A stretch of DNA of 64,000 nucleotides, taken from Patiria pectinifera. Taxonomy: Eukaryota; Echinodermata; Asteroidea; Valvatida; Asterinidae. The translations under genes and the position numbers were made by a program. This document shows positions 36,001 to 48,000 of this stretch, piece after piece. The notes beneath the pieces were generated by a model. The model was not told the origin of the DNA. It saw nothing but the letters and a program-made list of their open reading frames with translations, and did not search any database. The stretch's first letter is position 1. Every line of letters starts with the position of its first letter. Location: assembly GCA_029964075.1 (NCBI GenBank), contig CM057144.1, positions 10,687,281 to 10,751,280 on the forward strand. Direction: 5' to 3'.

Positions 36001-39000
36001 CCGTAGTGATTATGGATAGGCCTTACTAAAAGAAATACTGGCGATAATTTATGGTGTCACAGTCTGGATAAAGGAGTGTGTGCATTGATTTAGATTATTT
36101 TGAAAATCTGTCTGACTTATGTAGAAGTACTGAACACGATCAATCTATACATGCATGACCGATGAGAACGGCTTGTTTCACTTGAAGTGGCGTAGCAAGA
36201 TATGTTCTTAACATTTTCCCCGAAATTGCAATTTGTGGGTTATCCGTGAAACCGAGAGGAAGCAGGGGTTTGAGAAACGTCCTTTAAATACCTGATGGTT
36301 TAAGAGACGTCCGCATACAGCGCACTAAAAAGGGAGGGTAGCCGATTTTTGTCAAAGGGGTTCTTACCTGGAAGAAGCCCCCCCCCCCCGACACTTTGCC
36401 ACTGTTCACTTATGTTTGAAACTGTTTGAAATAATGTCTCATTAATGTTTCTATTAATGATTATTTCTATCATTAATCCTTGATCTCCTCAGGTCATTCC
36501 TTTGAGAAAAATCTTGGTGTTTTGAAAATAAGGTAAGTCATACATAATTGTAATATTGATTGGTACTGAAGTGCCAAGAGGCAAGCTGTCAGTTTTGAAC
36601 ACCAGATGCCGCAAGACAGATATTTTCTGTCGACCATTCACAACAAACTTTTTGAAAGTAATTAGCATCTGGGATTATACAACTTGGATCGTGCCAGATA
36701 AAGCTGCTATTTAGTAGCAATCTTTGAATCGTTTTATATTTGTTATTTTCATTCATTAAAAATTAATGCACAACAGGTCTGTAAAAGAGCTACCTCAACG
36801 ATGACTGCCATATAAAGGGTGTCTTACACGAGTGGGCAAGGGTAACATAACAACAAATTTTAAATTCAGCTTTATTACTGATTGATAATAAGAAATAAAA
36901 GAGTCCCACAACTCGGTCAAAATTTCCCTCATGGTAATTCCCGGCTTCCATCACCGGCCGTTGGAAACCGGGCGGCCGGTAGCTCAGCTGCCAAGTTTAA
37001 TCCTCTTCGGGACACTGGCAGAGGCAAGCACCCACTTTGGAGATCCTTTGTGTTCATGTTTGATTATAGCAGGTCCCAAATCTGGGACCCAACAATGAGT
37101 TGTGTTGAACCTGCTTAATTCTCCACTGGTCAACAAAGGGCCTACAGTGCTTGACTGTCTTCAAATAACTTGTCAGGAAGCTAGAATCTGGAAGCTTGTT
37201 CACGCCATGTTTACACCATATACACTAATCTGCTTAGAGCCCAGTGTTGAACTATGGAGGCTTGCAGTCCGCGTACCAGTTCGCTTGAGTTACTTTGAAA
37301 TTTCGACGTTCCGACGTTCTGAAGTTCCGAGATGGGCAAAAATACCGGCCGAGGATCATACTGGCCTCAATTGAAGGGCCGGCCTGGGCTGACCGGTAAA
37401 GCAACTGGCCGGTGATGGAAGCCGATCCTAAAAAAATGTCGCCATGACGAGGTACTTGTCAATGAACACACAAAGAGAGAAAACCGCTCAGTACCTGAGG
37501 TAAAATAACTGTAATTTAATGCAACTGAAATCAGTGAACGCTTGCAAAATCGCCCATCCTTTGCAATACGTTAACGGTTCCACAATGGCTTTGAAATGAA
37601 TATAAGAAACATCACGTTACAGTTTACCTTTACCTTTATAGGTACCTCCTCGAGCATCCCCACAGTACTATCTATGACGTGGATCTAGACATCAGCTTGT
37701 GCTGGCAGGATGTGTGTGATGAACCCATTGTCATTCTCAGAGATGCAATGTTCTCAGGATCACATTGTGATGATCAAGGTGGAGGCAGCAGCACAAGGAG
37801 GAAGAGAAGAAGTGTGGGGGACCTGTGAGTGGAAACAAATATAATTCTTGTCATTATACCTATTTTATATATCTTTTGTATAACACCTCACCCACAGATT
37901 CTTTGTCTTGATTGGCCGAGAGCGATTCACATGATACTTTCTATTTTTGCTATCTTTCTGTGCACGGCCAAAAGTACTATACCCGTAGCAACCAAAGTAC
38001 TATACCATTAGCAACCAAATTACTATTTTCACGGCGCGGTATTTGTGTGCAAATGCATGCTGGTGTGCGGGTTGCGTGTTGCACGCAGCGCGTTTTGTTC
38101 CAAAGAGAGCGCGCCGCAGAGTTGGGTTCAATATATTTCGCGAAGGTGTAGAGAAATACATTTTCTTCCAGTTTTGTATTGAAATTGAAGTTTACTTCAA
38201 CTGTGTTCAGATTTAAATAATTGAAATATTATAACCAAGCAGAATCTGTGGGTAAAGTGTTATAAAACAAATATTGAATGCTTTATCTCGTGGTGAAGTA
38301 AAACTAGCCTCCCTCGGTGATCCATGGAGCATTCTATTTTCCCTCGGCTTCGCCTGGGGAAAATAGAATGTCCATGGATCAATTCAGGAGGCTAGTTTTA
38401 CTACACCACTCGAAGCATTCAATATTTGTAAAATATGCTTTACATCAGCAAAACTGGCTAAATTTTCTGACTGCTTAAATGAAACTGATGAACATTTTTG
38501 ATTTTAGTATATTTTGGTATTTATTATATCTGATTATGGGAGGGATGGGTGCAACTGGAGTTCTGGGGCGGCGTTTCATCTGCGGCCTATGGCTTCCATA
38601 TACGTTTCCCTACTTCCACTTGATATACAATCATTTACTGGCTCATTGTACAAGTCAACTTCCCAATTTCAAGTGCATATAAATTTCATTCTTACTGCGG
38701 ATTTCATTTTGATAGAGCTAGTGAATCTGCCGAGGGAATGGACAGCATGAATGATGTGACAGCTAACACTATAGACAAGGCCAGGGCCTACTTTAGGGCC
38801 ATTCTTAGTGGAAACTCCACCTCGTATTCAGCAGAGGATAACGCCAACACAAAGCTGCAGCCGGAGAAAGTGGTCAAGCCCAGTGAGTTACAGTCTGTTT
38901 TGGGGTTTGAAGCGAATTTTGAATGAACCCACACTGGTTTATTTGTATAACAACATACATGATTCTGTTCCGGTGCTCCTGCTCCCACGATTTGATCCTT

Positions 39001-42000
39001 AGCGTACAGCAACCTATACAATTGTCAGTTTCCCTTTGCTCGATAAAGGAGGCTATTAGATAAGCACATTTACAAATGGTAATCGCTCAGTTCGTCATAC
39101 TGGTTATTTCATGCATTTAATAAGGAAATGGAAGTACAAGCAAGTTATAGAAATGGATTAAGTATTTTGTATTTCTTATCATAGGGTTAGCTGAATCAGG
39201 CACAGCAAGCCGTCGCTCCATGGGTCTACTCGTCTTCGGTAATGAAGATGGCACTCCATTTACTATGAGGAGAAGGAGAAGGGACACGTCCCTCTCGGCG
39301 AATATAGGTAATGCTAAAAAAATGAGGAAAGCAGTGAGAAATGAACAGGGCCAACAGTTTTCATATTACCTACACTCTGAAAACTCCCGGGTCAGATTGT
39401 CCTGACTCTTTTCCGGGTCTAAATGACACTTTTGGGGGCAAAATTACACTTTTCCGGGTCTAAATGACGCTTTTCCCAGTTAAAAAAATGACATTTTTCC
39501 CGGTCAAAATGACACTTTTCCAGGTCCAAATGACACTTTTTTCTGGTCAAAATGACACTTTCCCCTGTCAAAATGACACTTTTCCGGATCAAACTTTTTT
39601 CCTGGTCTAAATGACACTTTTCCCTGTCAAAATGACACTTTTCCAGGTCAAACTTTTTTCTGGTCTAAATGACACTTTTCCGGTCTTAATGGCACCTTTT
39701 CGTGTCAAAATGACACTTTTTTTTCTGGGTCAAAATGTCAATGCTCTGACTCATTCCCAGGTCATTTTGACCTGTTACAGTATTGGCCAAAATAAAACCC
39801 ATTTCCGGCTCAAAGCTGACCCGGGAATGTTAGTGTGTACTTGAAAGGTTACGGGCTCAAATTTAACAGATGAGCCTTAGTTAAACAGTCTGAGTTTACA
39901 TCCTTGTGTTGTTTTAAGGGAAAGACAGTTTGTTTGGACTCAGACTTACACCAGGCGCGGATTCGGGCACATGGCAGGGAGATTCCATCATTGGAGGAGG
40001 ACTAACACGTATGTACTGATATGTAAATATTTAGGAGATATGAAAAAAAAGTCAACTGAAGAATGTCTGAGCTGTCCACTCCAAGGTAATTTTCATTTTG
40101 CTTTAATAAAATGTTTATTTTAAAATGTTTAATAAATGTTGTCTTTCATACTTGCATAACAACCTTTGGAGTAAAGCCTATAAATAGTGCAATGTCCAAC
40201 GGATATAGAAAAAAGTAAACTTTTCTTGCTACAAATTAGTTGGCAAATTGGCCATAAAAGCACATGTTCATCGTTCTCATTATCTGGGGCCAGTATTATT
40301 CAAGGACCGGTAAATAAACTTCATTGTTTAATTTTTGAGAAGCATCGTACATGTTCTATTGGGTTTTTAAATAAAATGTGATGTTATAATCCAAAGTAAT
40401 GTATAATGTTGGAATTACCAGACTTCTTAACAGTACTCGGTGGTATCAATTTTGGCAACAGAGTGTTAATGTTGTTGCACCATTGACTCACATTAGAGAA
40501 AGGTCTTGATGCTCTTGGAGGACGTATCGCCAATATGACCATCGGTGAGTTAGAAGCAATGCTGGATCTTCAGAATATCGACCCGTTCACCGTGGGTCAG
40601 TTGAGTAAGGACCTACGGGCTGTGTTCAGGACTTTCGTGAGTCAACTTTTATGTTTTTGTCGTCTTTACAGCGCGTCCCAAAGTACCCGCAACATTTTTT
40701 TTGCCAGGCCGTAACGTCGCCGCTGGAACACCTACCGCCGCCGCAGAAACACTTACCGTTATTATTTGTATATCATCTAAAGCTTGGAATCGTAGCTTTA
40801 TCCCTGGTAAGAATTGGTCTGATTTTCAAAATTGTTTTGAAATGATTCGTATTCAATTAAAGGTATGGCAGAAACAAAGTCAACCGATTTCAAGGAAACA
40901 ATCATGCGCATATATGTTGAAATGGTTGTTCATGTTCATGACGTGACGATGTCGTTGCCTTTTACTTTCTGTGTTTGCTATTCTTTTTGATCCACGTAGA
41001 CTACATCTTAAATGATTTCACAATATTGTTCTTCGTTTTATTTTCAATTTTGATATACGTGCAAGCATGTACCTACTCAAAATGCGCTCTAAAGGTGTGA
41101 CTCAGTTTGCACCTGATGTACCGTATCATCACTTTTTACTTGAAATCGGTTGAGTATGTTTTCGCCATGCATTTATTTGAACTTGAATAATTTTAAAACT
41201 TTTTTAAATATCAAAACAATACTCGCCAGGAATAAAGTTCAGATTTCGCCAGTTTAGATTCCAAGCTGTAAAATGGCATGAAAATAATGGCGGTACGTGT
41301 TTCCGCGCCGACACTAGAGCCTCGGGGAAAAAAGTGGCAGGTATTTTGGGACGCGCTGTATAGCATCACAGTTCGATAAGGAAGATAATTAACTCAACGA
41401 ATTGCTTGCACATCAATGTCACTTACTCAGACTTCACTTTTTTAAACTTTGAATCTTTATATAACATTTACTTTTTCTTTGAAGATTGACGAGTTCATTG
41501 ACGTCATCATCAGTGGCAAGGGTGGGGACATCTTCAAGCAGTTTGACATTGTCTTAAGTGGAACGATCCCTTTCCCAAGGAGATATGCTGAGTTTTTGTC
41601 TGCAGAGTGGGGAATGTCAGTTGGTGGATTCATCTTTCTTGGGTTCAGTAAGTAGTGACAAACCTTTCCTGGCAGTGTTCCAAGGCCATCATTTATGCCG
41701 TTTCATCGAATGCTTCACTCTTTGCTTATTATAGCCGACCACGAGTGCCAAGACAATGAGCTTTTTTTCACAGTGTGTTCTGTAATTGCTCCCTTACGGG
41801 TCCCGTGGTTGTGTTGTAGTGACGTAGCCGAGAAGGCATGGATGCCTCCACCTTCCACACATACACACACCCAGGCAGTCGTGTTTTACTATACTCACGA
41901 TGACCTGCCGCTTTTCTTCTTTTGTTCCCTTTTGTTTGTACTTGGTAACTTTTTTCCTTGACAGCTCCCGTAAGGTTTTTACACGAAATTCTCCTGAGGA

Positions 42001-45000
42001 CTAGTGTCCAGGGCCTCAGGGCCCATTGTTATCGCACACACCCCATTGTCCCAAGTCCTCAGTTGTACAGGATAACCTGTACATATTTGTAAACACCGGC
42101 AATCGTGGACCCCTATTGTCCCTAATCATCATTTCTTTGTTTGTACTTTAACTTTCTAGCATAAACTGTCATTGGTTTTGTACCCCAAGTTCATTAGTGG
42201 ACTATCGATCAATCGTAGACGTATTGTTTGTGCCCTTTGCCTTTTGTCCTAGGTCGACAGTTGCCGGTGTTTACATACTCACACAACTTCCCAGTTTCCC
42301 CAAGTGTCCTGTCCCACACCAAAATACCAACATTTTTCCCCGCCCAGTAGAATGTAGATTCGCAACGGAATTAAACAGCTCCTCAAGCTAACGAGCTCCC
42401 CAAGCGCTAAATAACATCATCCGCTTGTTGAATTCGTAGCAATCGGCTTTGCATCCACCTTTGGTGCTCCCCATTAAATGTTGTGCCCCTGCCCCCGGCG
42501 ACAAAAACAAATTATCCCGTTGGTCATCATGGGCCACGAGAAGTGCTACAGATACTCTATCCAGTACCGATTATTCTACAAATGTGAAATAAGGCCAGAG
42601 TGAAGAATGTTTAAAGTAAATATCTAAAGTGTCTGCTAGGTTTTGCACACGGGCAAGTACTTTTTTCTTATTAAAGTTTTCTTAACTGTTTCCAGATATT
42701 GGAGCTGGGGGTTTCCTTGACCTGGAGATACCAGTACATGTTGGCATCGTTTCCATGAAAGCCACGGTACGATTAATATACTTGTACCTAATATTTCCTT
42801 TCAGGGTTTATTCAACTCTGTTTGGCCTGACCGCTAAAAAGCAACGCAGAGCTACCGAGGTAACTACCTCAAACCAGTTGAATAAACCAGAACCGGTTAT
42901 GAACTGCAAATTAATGTAATGTGCCTGTCTTCATGGTACCTTCGTTTAGTATTTGGACTAGACAATTAGTAAATTTCTAAGCTCTACATAATAATAATAA
43001 ATACTAATAAAGATTGAAAAAGCTTCAACCTGTTCAATCAGTTGAAACCAGATTTACAAGTTCTTTACGCTTAAAAAATTTTAAGCCATTTTAAAACCAG
43101 TTATAGCAGTTCAAATCCAGGTATACGAGTTAAAAACCAGTTCTGCAACTTAAAATCAGTTATATTATGTCAACACCAGCCAGCAATTTCCAGTACAAAC
43201 AGGTACCAGTTGAAATTAATTGAAACCAGTTGAACTGGTCTAAACTGAATTTTTAACCATGGTGATACTAAGTAATTCACTTGAGGAGTTTGAATTTGTT
43301 GTAGGGAGGTATAACACCAACTGTTGGCGCATATGCAAGGGCCGCTGTTTCTATTGGATTCATCTTGTATGGTGAGCTCGAGCTGATCGCCGATGTGCTT
43401 CGCACTAGGTTTCCTATTGTAGCTGAGATCACGTTCTCCAAGTTCCCACTTGATGTTGGGTAAGTAAACTGGATCGGGGCGCACAGAAATAGACCATGCA
43501 AGATCAACCAAGATATACCAAAATAAAATTATTTTTTGATATTCCTGTTGGTCTCCAAGGCACGTACCGAGGTTTTGAGAGAATTTGTGTAAGTATAGGC
43601 ATACACATTTATTTTAAATACTAACGTGATGACTTTGTCAAATTGGAATAACTAAAGAAGTAATCTTCTCCTCTCTTCTGTCATTCACAGAAACTCCCGA
43701 ATTTAAGATGACACTTACTACAGACTAAAATGAGCATCGTAGTACAGGCATTATGTGCCATGACCTTGAACAAATTGCAACAGATATGCTTTCACTTGTT
43801 TTGATACCACGAAGGTATATCCTTGATGGCATATCAGGGGAAGTCCTGAAAACGGGGGAATCAATTTCCACATGTTTCAGACCCTTTTATGGCCGGGTTT
43901 CATATGGACCAAGGTGGGGAACATTGTATCCAGTGTCCTAATTCCCATAACTGTAGACAGATATTCCTACAATTTTGCAGTAACGTTGGTTGGCTGAATT
44001 GCTATAACATGACATCATTTGGTTGCGCTGCAGTAACAACAAGAGGGCGCTTTGCAAGATATTTTCTATGTTTTAGTCAAAACAGTTTTTTAACATAATT
44101 TCAATTTTTTTACTTTGAACGCTTTCACATTTGGTTCAAATTTATTTTCCGCATAGTGGCGTAAAATTCTTTCTTTTTGTTCATACATCATTGAAAATTA
44201 GCATAGGCATAGTCCTTATGGCAAAGTATAGAATAATCAAGGATCTTCATTTAATCTCATGCGTGCCAAATTAAGTGACCATTCTTTCCGGTCCGAACAG
44301 GAAGTGCCTTATAATTTGAAAATGGAAAGAGATGTGAACTTGCTTTCAACGATGTTAGTCTTTGGCTAGATTGTACTTCACAACGAAATTACCGGTGATG
44401 TAATAAAATGTTAGAGCGCCCTCTAGCGGCAGGTTCAAATATTTGAAAATGAATAATCGGTTGACGTGTGTGGCGAAGTTTGCGGAAATCGCTTCAAAAT
44501 TAATAAATACAATGAAATTTATACATACAAGACCTGTGCACGATAAAAAAAATGATGAAAATACCCTTTTTCCAATGAAAATTAATGGATAATCAAATCT
44601 GAGAGATATAACCTTGATTTGAGCTTTAAATTTCAATTCAATGGTAGGTCTCAAACTTCCAGGTGTTTCTTGGCAAGAGCGAACTTGGACATGCCCTGCG
44701 GCTCCCTTGAAATTTCACAATCGCCACCCCTACGCTTGAAATCGCTCCTTGCACAGCACCGAAGCAGATTGTATTGTGTGTGTAAGGTCAAGAGGAATTG
44801 CCAAGCACTGACATACTGTGGTACATATTGCTTTAATGGGAGTAGAATCCTTATGGACATGGTACACGTCTTTCCGGCCTTCACTTTTGGAATTCATCTT
44901 TGTCATACGTCATTCAAAGCTAACATAGGCAAGGTCCTTATAGCTTAGATGTGTCCCGAAGACTGCCGTCATAATGATGTCATCATGTGTCACGTGATGT

Positions 45001-48000
45001 CACGTTAAAGATAAATAGATTTCATCTTAAAAATCAATATAAAATCCACCGTGAGAGACCTTAACTTGAGTTTTTGCGGGTATTGCCAAATCACGTGACC
45101 CTTCCTTCTGATCCCAAACCAGAAGTGCCTTATAATTTGAAAGTGGAAAAACGTGTGAACTTGCTTTGAACGATTTTAGTCTCTGGCTAGGTTGTACTTC
45201 ACAAGCAAACATAAGCTTATACAAAACCATCATACGAAAAGGCCCTGTGTCCTGTTTATGGAACAGACATAGCTCTATTTTGTTTTTGTTTTTGTTTTGT
45301 TTTTTGCAAGCATAGTTTGTCTCATGAGTTTGTCCCTTTTTCAACAAGAAAGGACGCTGGAAAAGTACCCTGAAGAATGACACCAAATGAAACAATTTTA
45401 ATGTGGCTCTAAGCATCACTTTGGCAGCCATATTGCATGCTTTTAATGCACTATGGGTAATAACCAAAACCTGTCTTATCTATCATTGTCTATGACAGGT
45501 CACTGTGTAGCGGTTTATTCTCATGTGCAATATATACACCCCAAATCAGGGTGACTCAGTGTGTACATTGAAAGTCCTCCTTTCCTAGGCCTATCCTGCT
45601 TGTCCAGTCCTAGAGATTAACATCAGCAGCAACATAATGCATAAGACCAAAAAGGTCAACGTGGTCAAAATACAAAAGGGCTACTTTTCAGGTCCAAGAC
45701 CCCTATCCTCAACCTGTGGGGCACATTGGACAATTTTTATTTGCAATCAGTCAACACCGTCAAAGTCAGGTTTGAAATTGTGTGTGTAGTGCAAACTTAC
45801 GACTCTTTGAAATTGTTATTTCAAAGAGTCCTATGGGTGCACATCGGTGTATCGGGGTGGGGGGTGCAGGCCCCTGTGGTTGAAATCCCGATTATGGCGC
45901 TAATGGTGCATATAATCTCTAACATTTTGTTACATATAAACCTAATTCCTCAGCCCTTTTAAAACGTAGTCAAAGCAAGCCGCCAATACGAATGCCGATT
46001 GCGTAAAAGTGCCCTTTAAGAAACCGTTGTTTCAAACACAGGTCCAGGTCGCATTTAAAGCAATGACTACTTTGTGAATGTAATGGTATAGGTTAAAAAT
46101 AAATCGCTGCACATCGCAATCGACGTCTTATTCCTGCAATTATTCGTGTCTGCCAATTTACAATAATGAGCTATTCTACATATTAAAATGGGCATGTTAT
46201 ACAGTGTATTCTTATCAAAAGAAGAAAGCTGAAATGAATCAATTGAATCAAAAAACGTCGGTGAAGGGCAAAACCTAATTTGATTTATATCTCCCCGACG
46301 CAAAATTTCAAGAACTCCCCCGCCCCCGGAGAATCCTCCACTGAGTTGAGTTTGTTGCAGTTTGTTTAAGGATGGCCCCCTAATTTATGGTAAAATGCCT
46401 GTAATGTAGTCGCTATGCATTCACGGAAGTCCCTGATCGAAGCGTATGAAAGCTTGTTGTTAGTAGTAGGTGTAGCGTAAATGAGGCCTTGTGGAGGAGG
46501 GAATTTGTATTTGTTTAATGCTGAGGGGAAAGAGGAGAAGTGTAAGAGAGGGACGGGGTCCCAAATGTTGTACGCTGGAGGTAGTTGTTAATTGGGAATA
46601 AGTAATTTGAAAACGTATTTATGAATATGACGTCACACAATATCACATACGCAAAACAGTTTAATTGTTTTGGAGTTTTTAGAGGAAAGATGACGTCACA
46701 GTGACTTCCAAGTTACGTCACGGGGTTATTAATTTCGGACGGAACTGTGCATGGGCATATGGTTCAGCATTAAACCAATAAAAACTCCCCCTCCACACAA
46801 TACATTTACTCATTTACGCCACATCCACTATATAACTGACGTGTAGCAGTAGTATATTAAGACAGTTGGATTTTACAAATACCCTTTCTGTTTTTCACAT
46901 TTTCAGATTAAAGATGGATGTGGAAATGATCCCCCTGATAATCCGTCTACGAGCTTTGGTGACATTGAAAATACCTCTTCTGGAAAAAAAAATTACACTA
47001 TTCAAACATGACATATGGCGCTATCAGGTTCCAACCATACGATCAAACATATTTGATATCCACAAAAAGGACCCTGACAAGTCACCTCCGGAGATTGAAA
47101 ATTACTCAACACCAGTGGTAAACCATTACATTTATCGCATTTTAATGTTATCAAAGGACATCTTAAGTTGTTCAACGTTTCCTTTCAAAAAATATGCTAT
47201 AGGTTCATATCAACTGATGCCACCGGCTGATATAAATCTTGTGCTACATCTACATTTTATGCTACTGTATGGTCTTTCACATATGAACCTAATGAGACTT
47301 AGACATTCTGCTGCTGCCTAACGCTCAAGCCTATATAAGCTGAAAATAAGACAATTTCTTTTTTCTTAAATAAGACGCTCTTCTTTGCACTGCATCTGTA
47401 ACTACAAACCATTCAAAATACAGACACCGTAACCGTCATTTACCGTTGTTTTTAAAATAGTAGAAAAGACAGACAAACCAAGGAATGTCTATATGCCTTG
47501 AATTGAGTGCACAAGATTATTGCATGTTGGTGTTAAAGCGCCCCATTTTCGCTGTAAGCAGATATTAAGGTGTTTGGGATTACCTTTTGTACCATATAAT
47601 TTATACTCCATTCCAGCCTTATATCAGCCAGCAGTGGTAATATTCTGTAACGCACCGACTTGGGGGCTGATGCATGTACACATGAGCCTCTTGCTCTTGT
47701 TTGTGTCTTTAAACAACAACAACAATCCATGTCAACATATACATGCTCAGGTCAGCACTTTTTTGTTACAATGTGCGGCGAATTTTGACAATACTCGTAT
47801 TTCGATATTCATGTCATATCACTTATTTAGTAATCCAAAAATGTTAGGTTCACCTAGAGGAAAATAAATGTTTTCCTATTTCCTGTTTTTTAAGTTCGCC
47901 AATGATGATGCCATGTGTAACTAATAGATGAATGCTAATAGAGATTTTGAAATGTCTTCGTTTTGTTGGTTTTATGAAGAATGGGCCCGCTAAGCGTAGA

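Noticed and set aside
39400-39840. CRISPR-like array
   Set aside because: Units are contiguous and degenerate with no unique spacers, and the DNA is animal. It is a minisatellite.
45027-45467. 146-codon minus-strand frame
   Set aside because: It lies in intron 56 within repeat-derived sequence, has no recognisable domain and no coding-like composition.
46866-47321. Reading 46866-47321 as one 151-codon exon or a separate gene
   Set aside because: The first part is exon 58. After the donor at 47117 the frame only happens to stay open; the next exon joins correctly in phase 0 from 47117.
37825-47979. Two separate genes, one ending near 37.8 kb and one starting near 48 kb
   Set aside because: Exons 50-58 bridge the gap in consistent phase, there is no stop codon or polyadenylation signal at the end of exon 49, and no signal-peptide start before exon 59.
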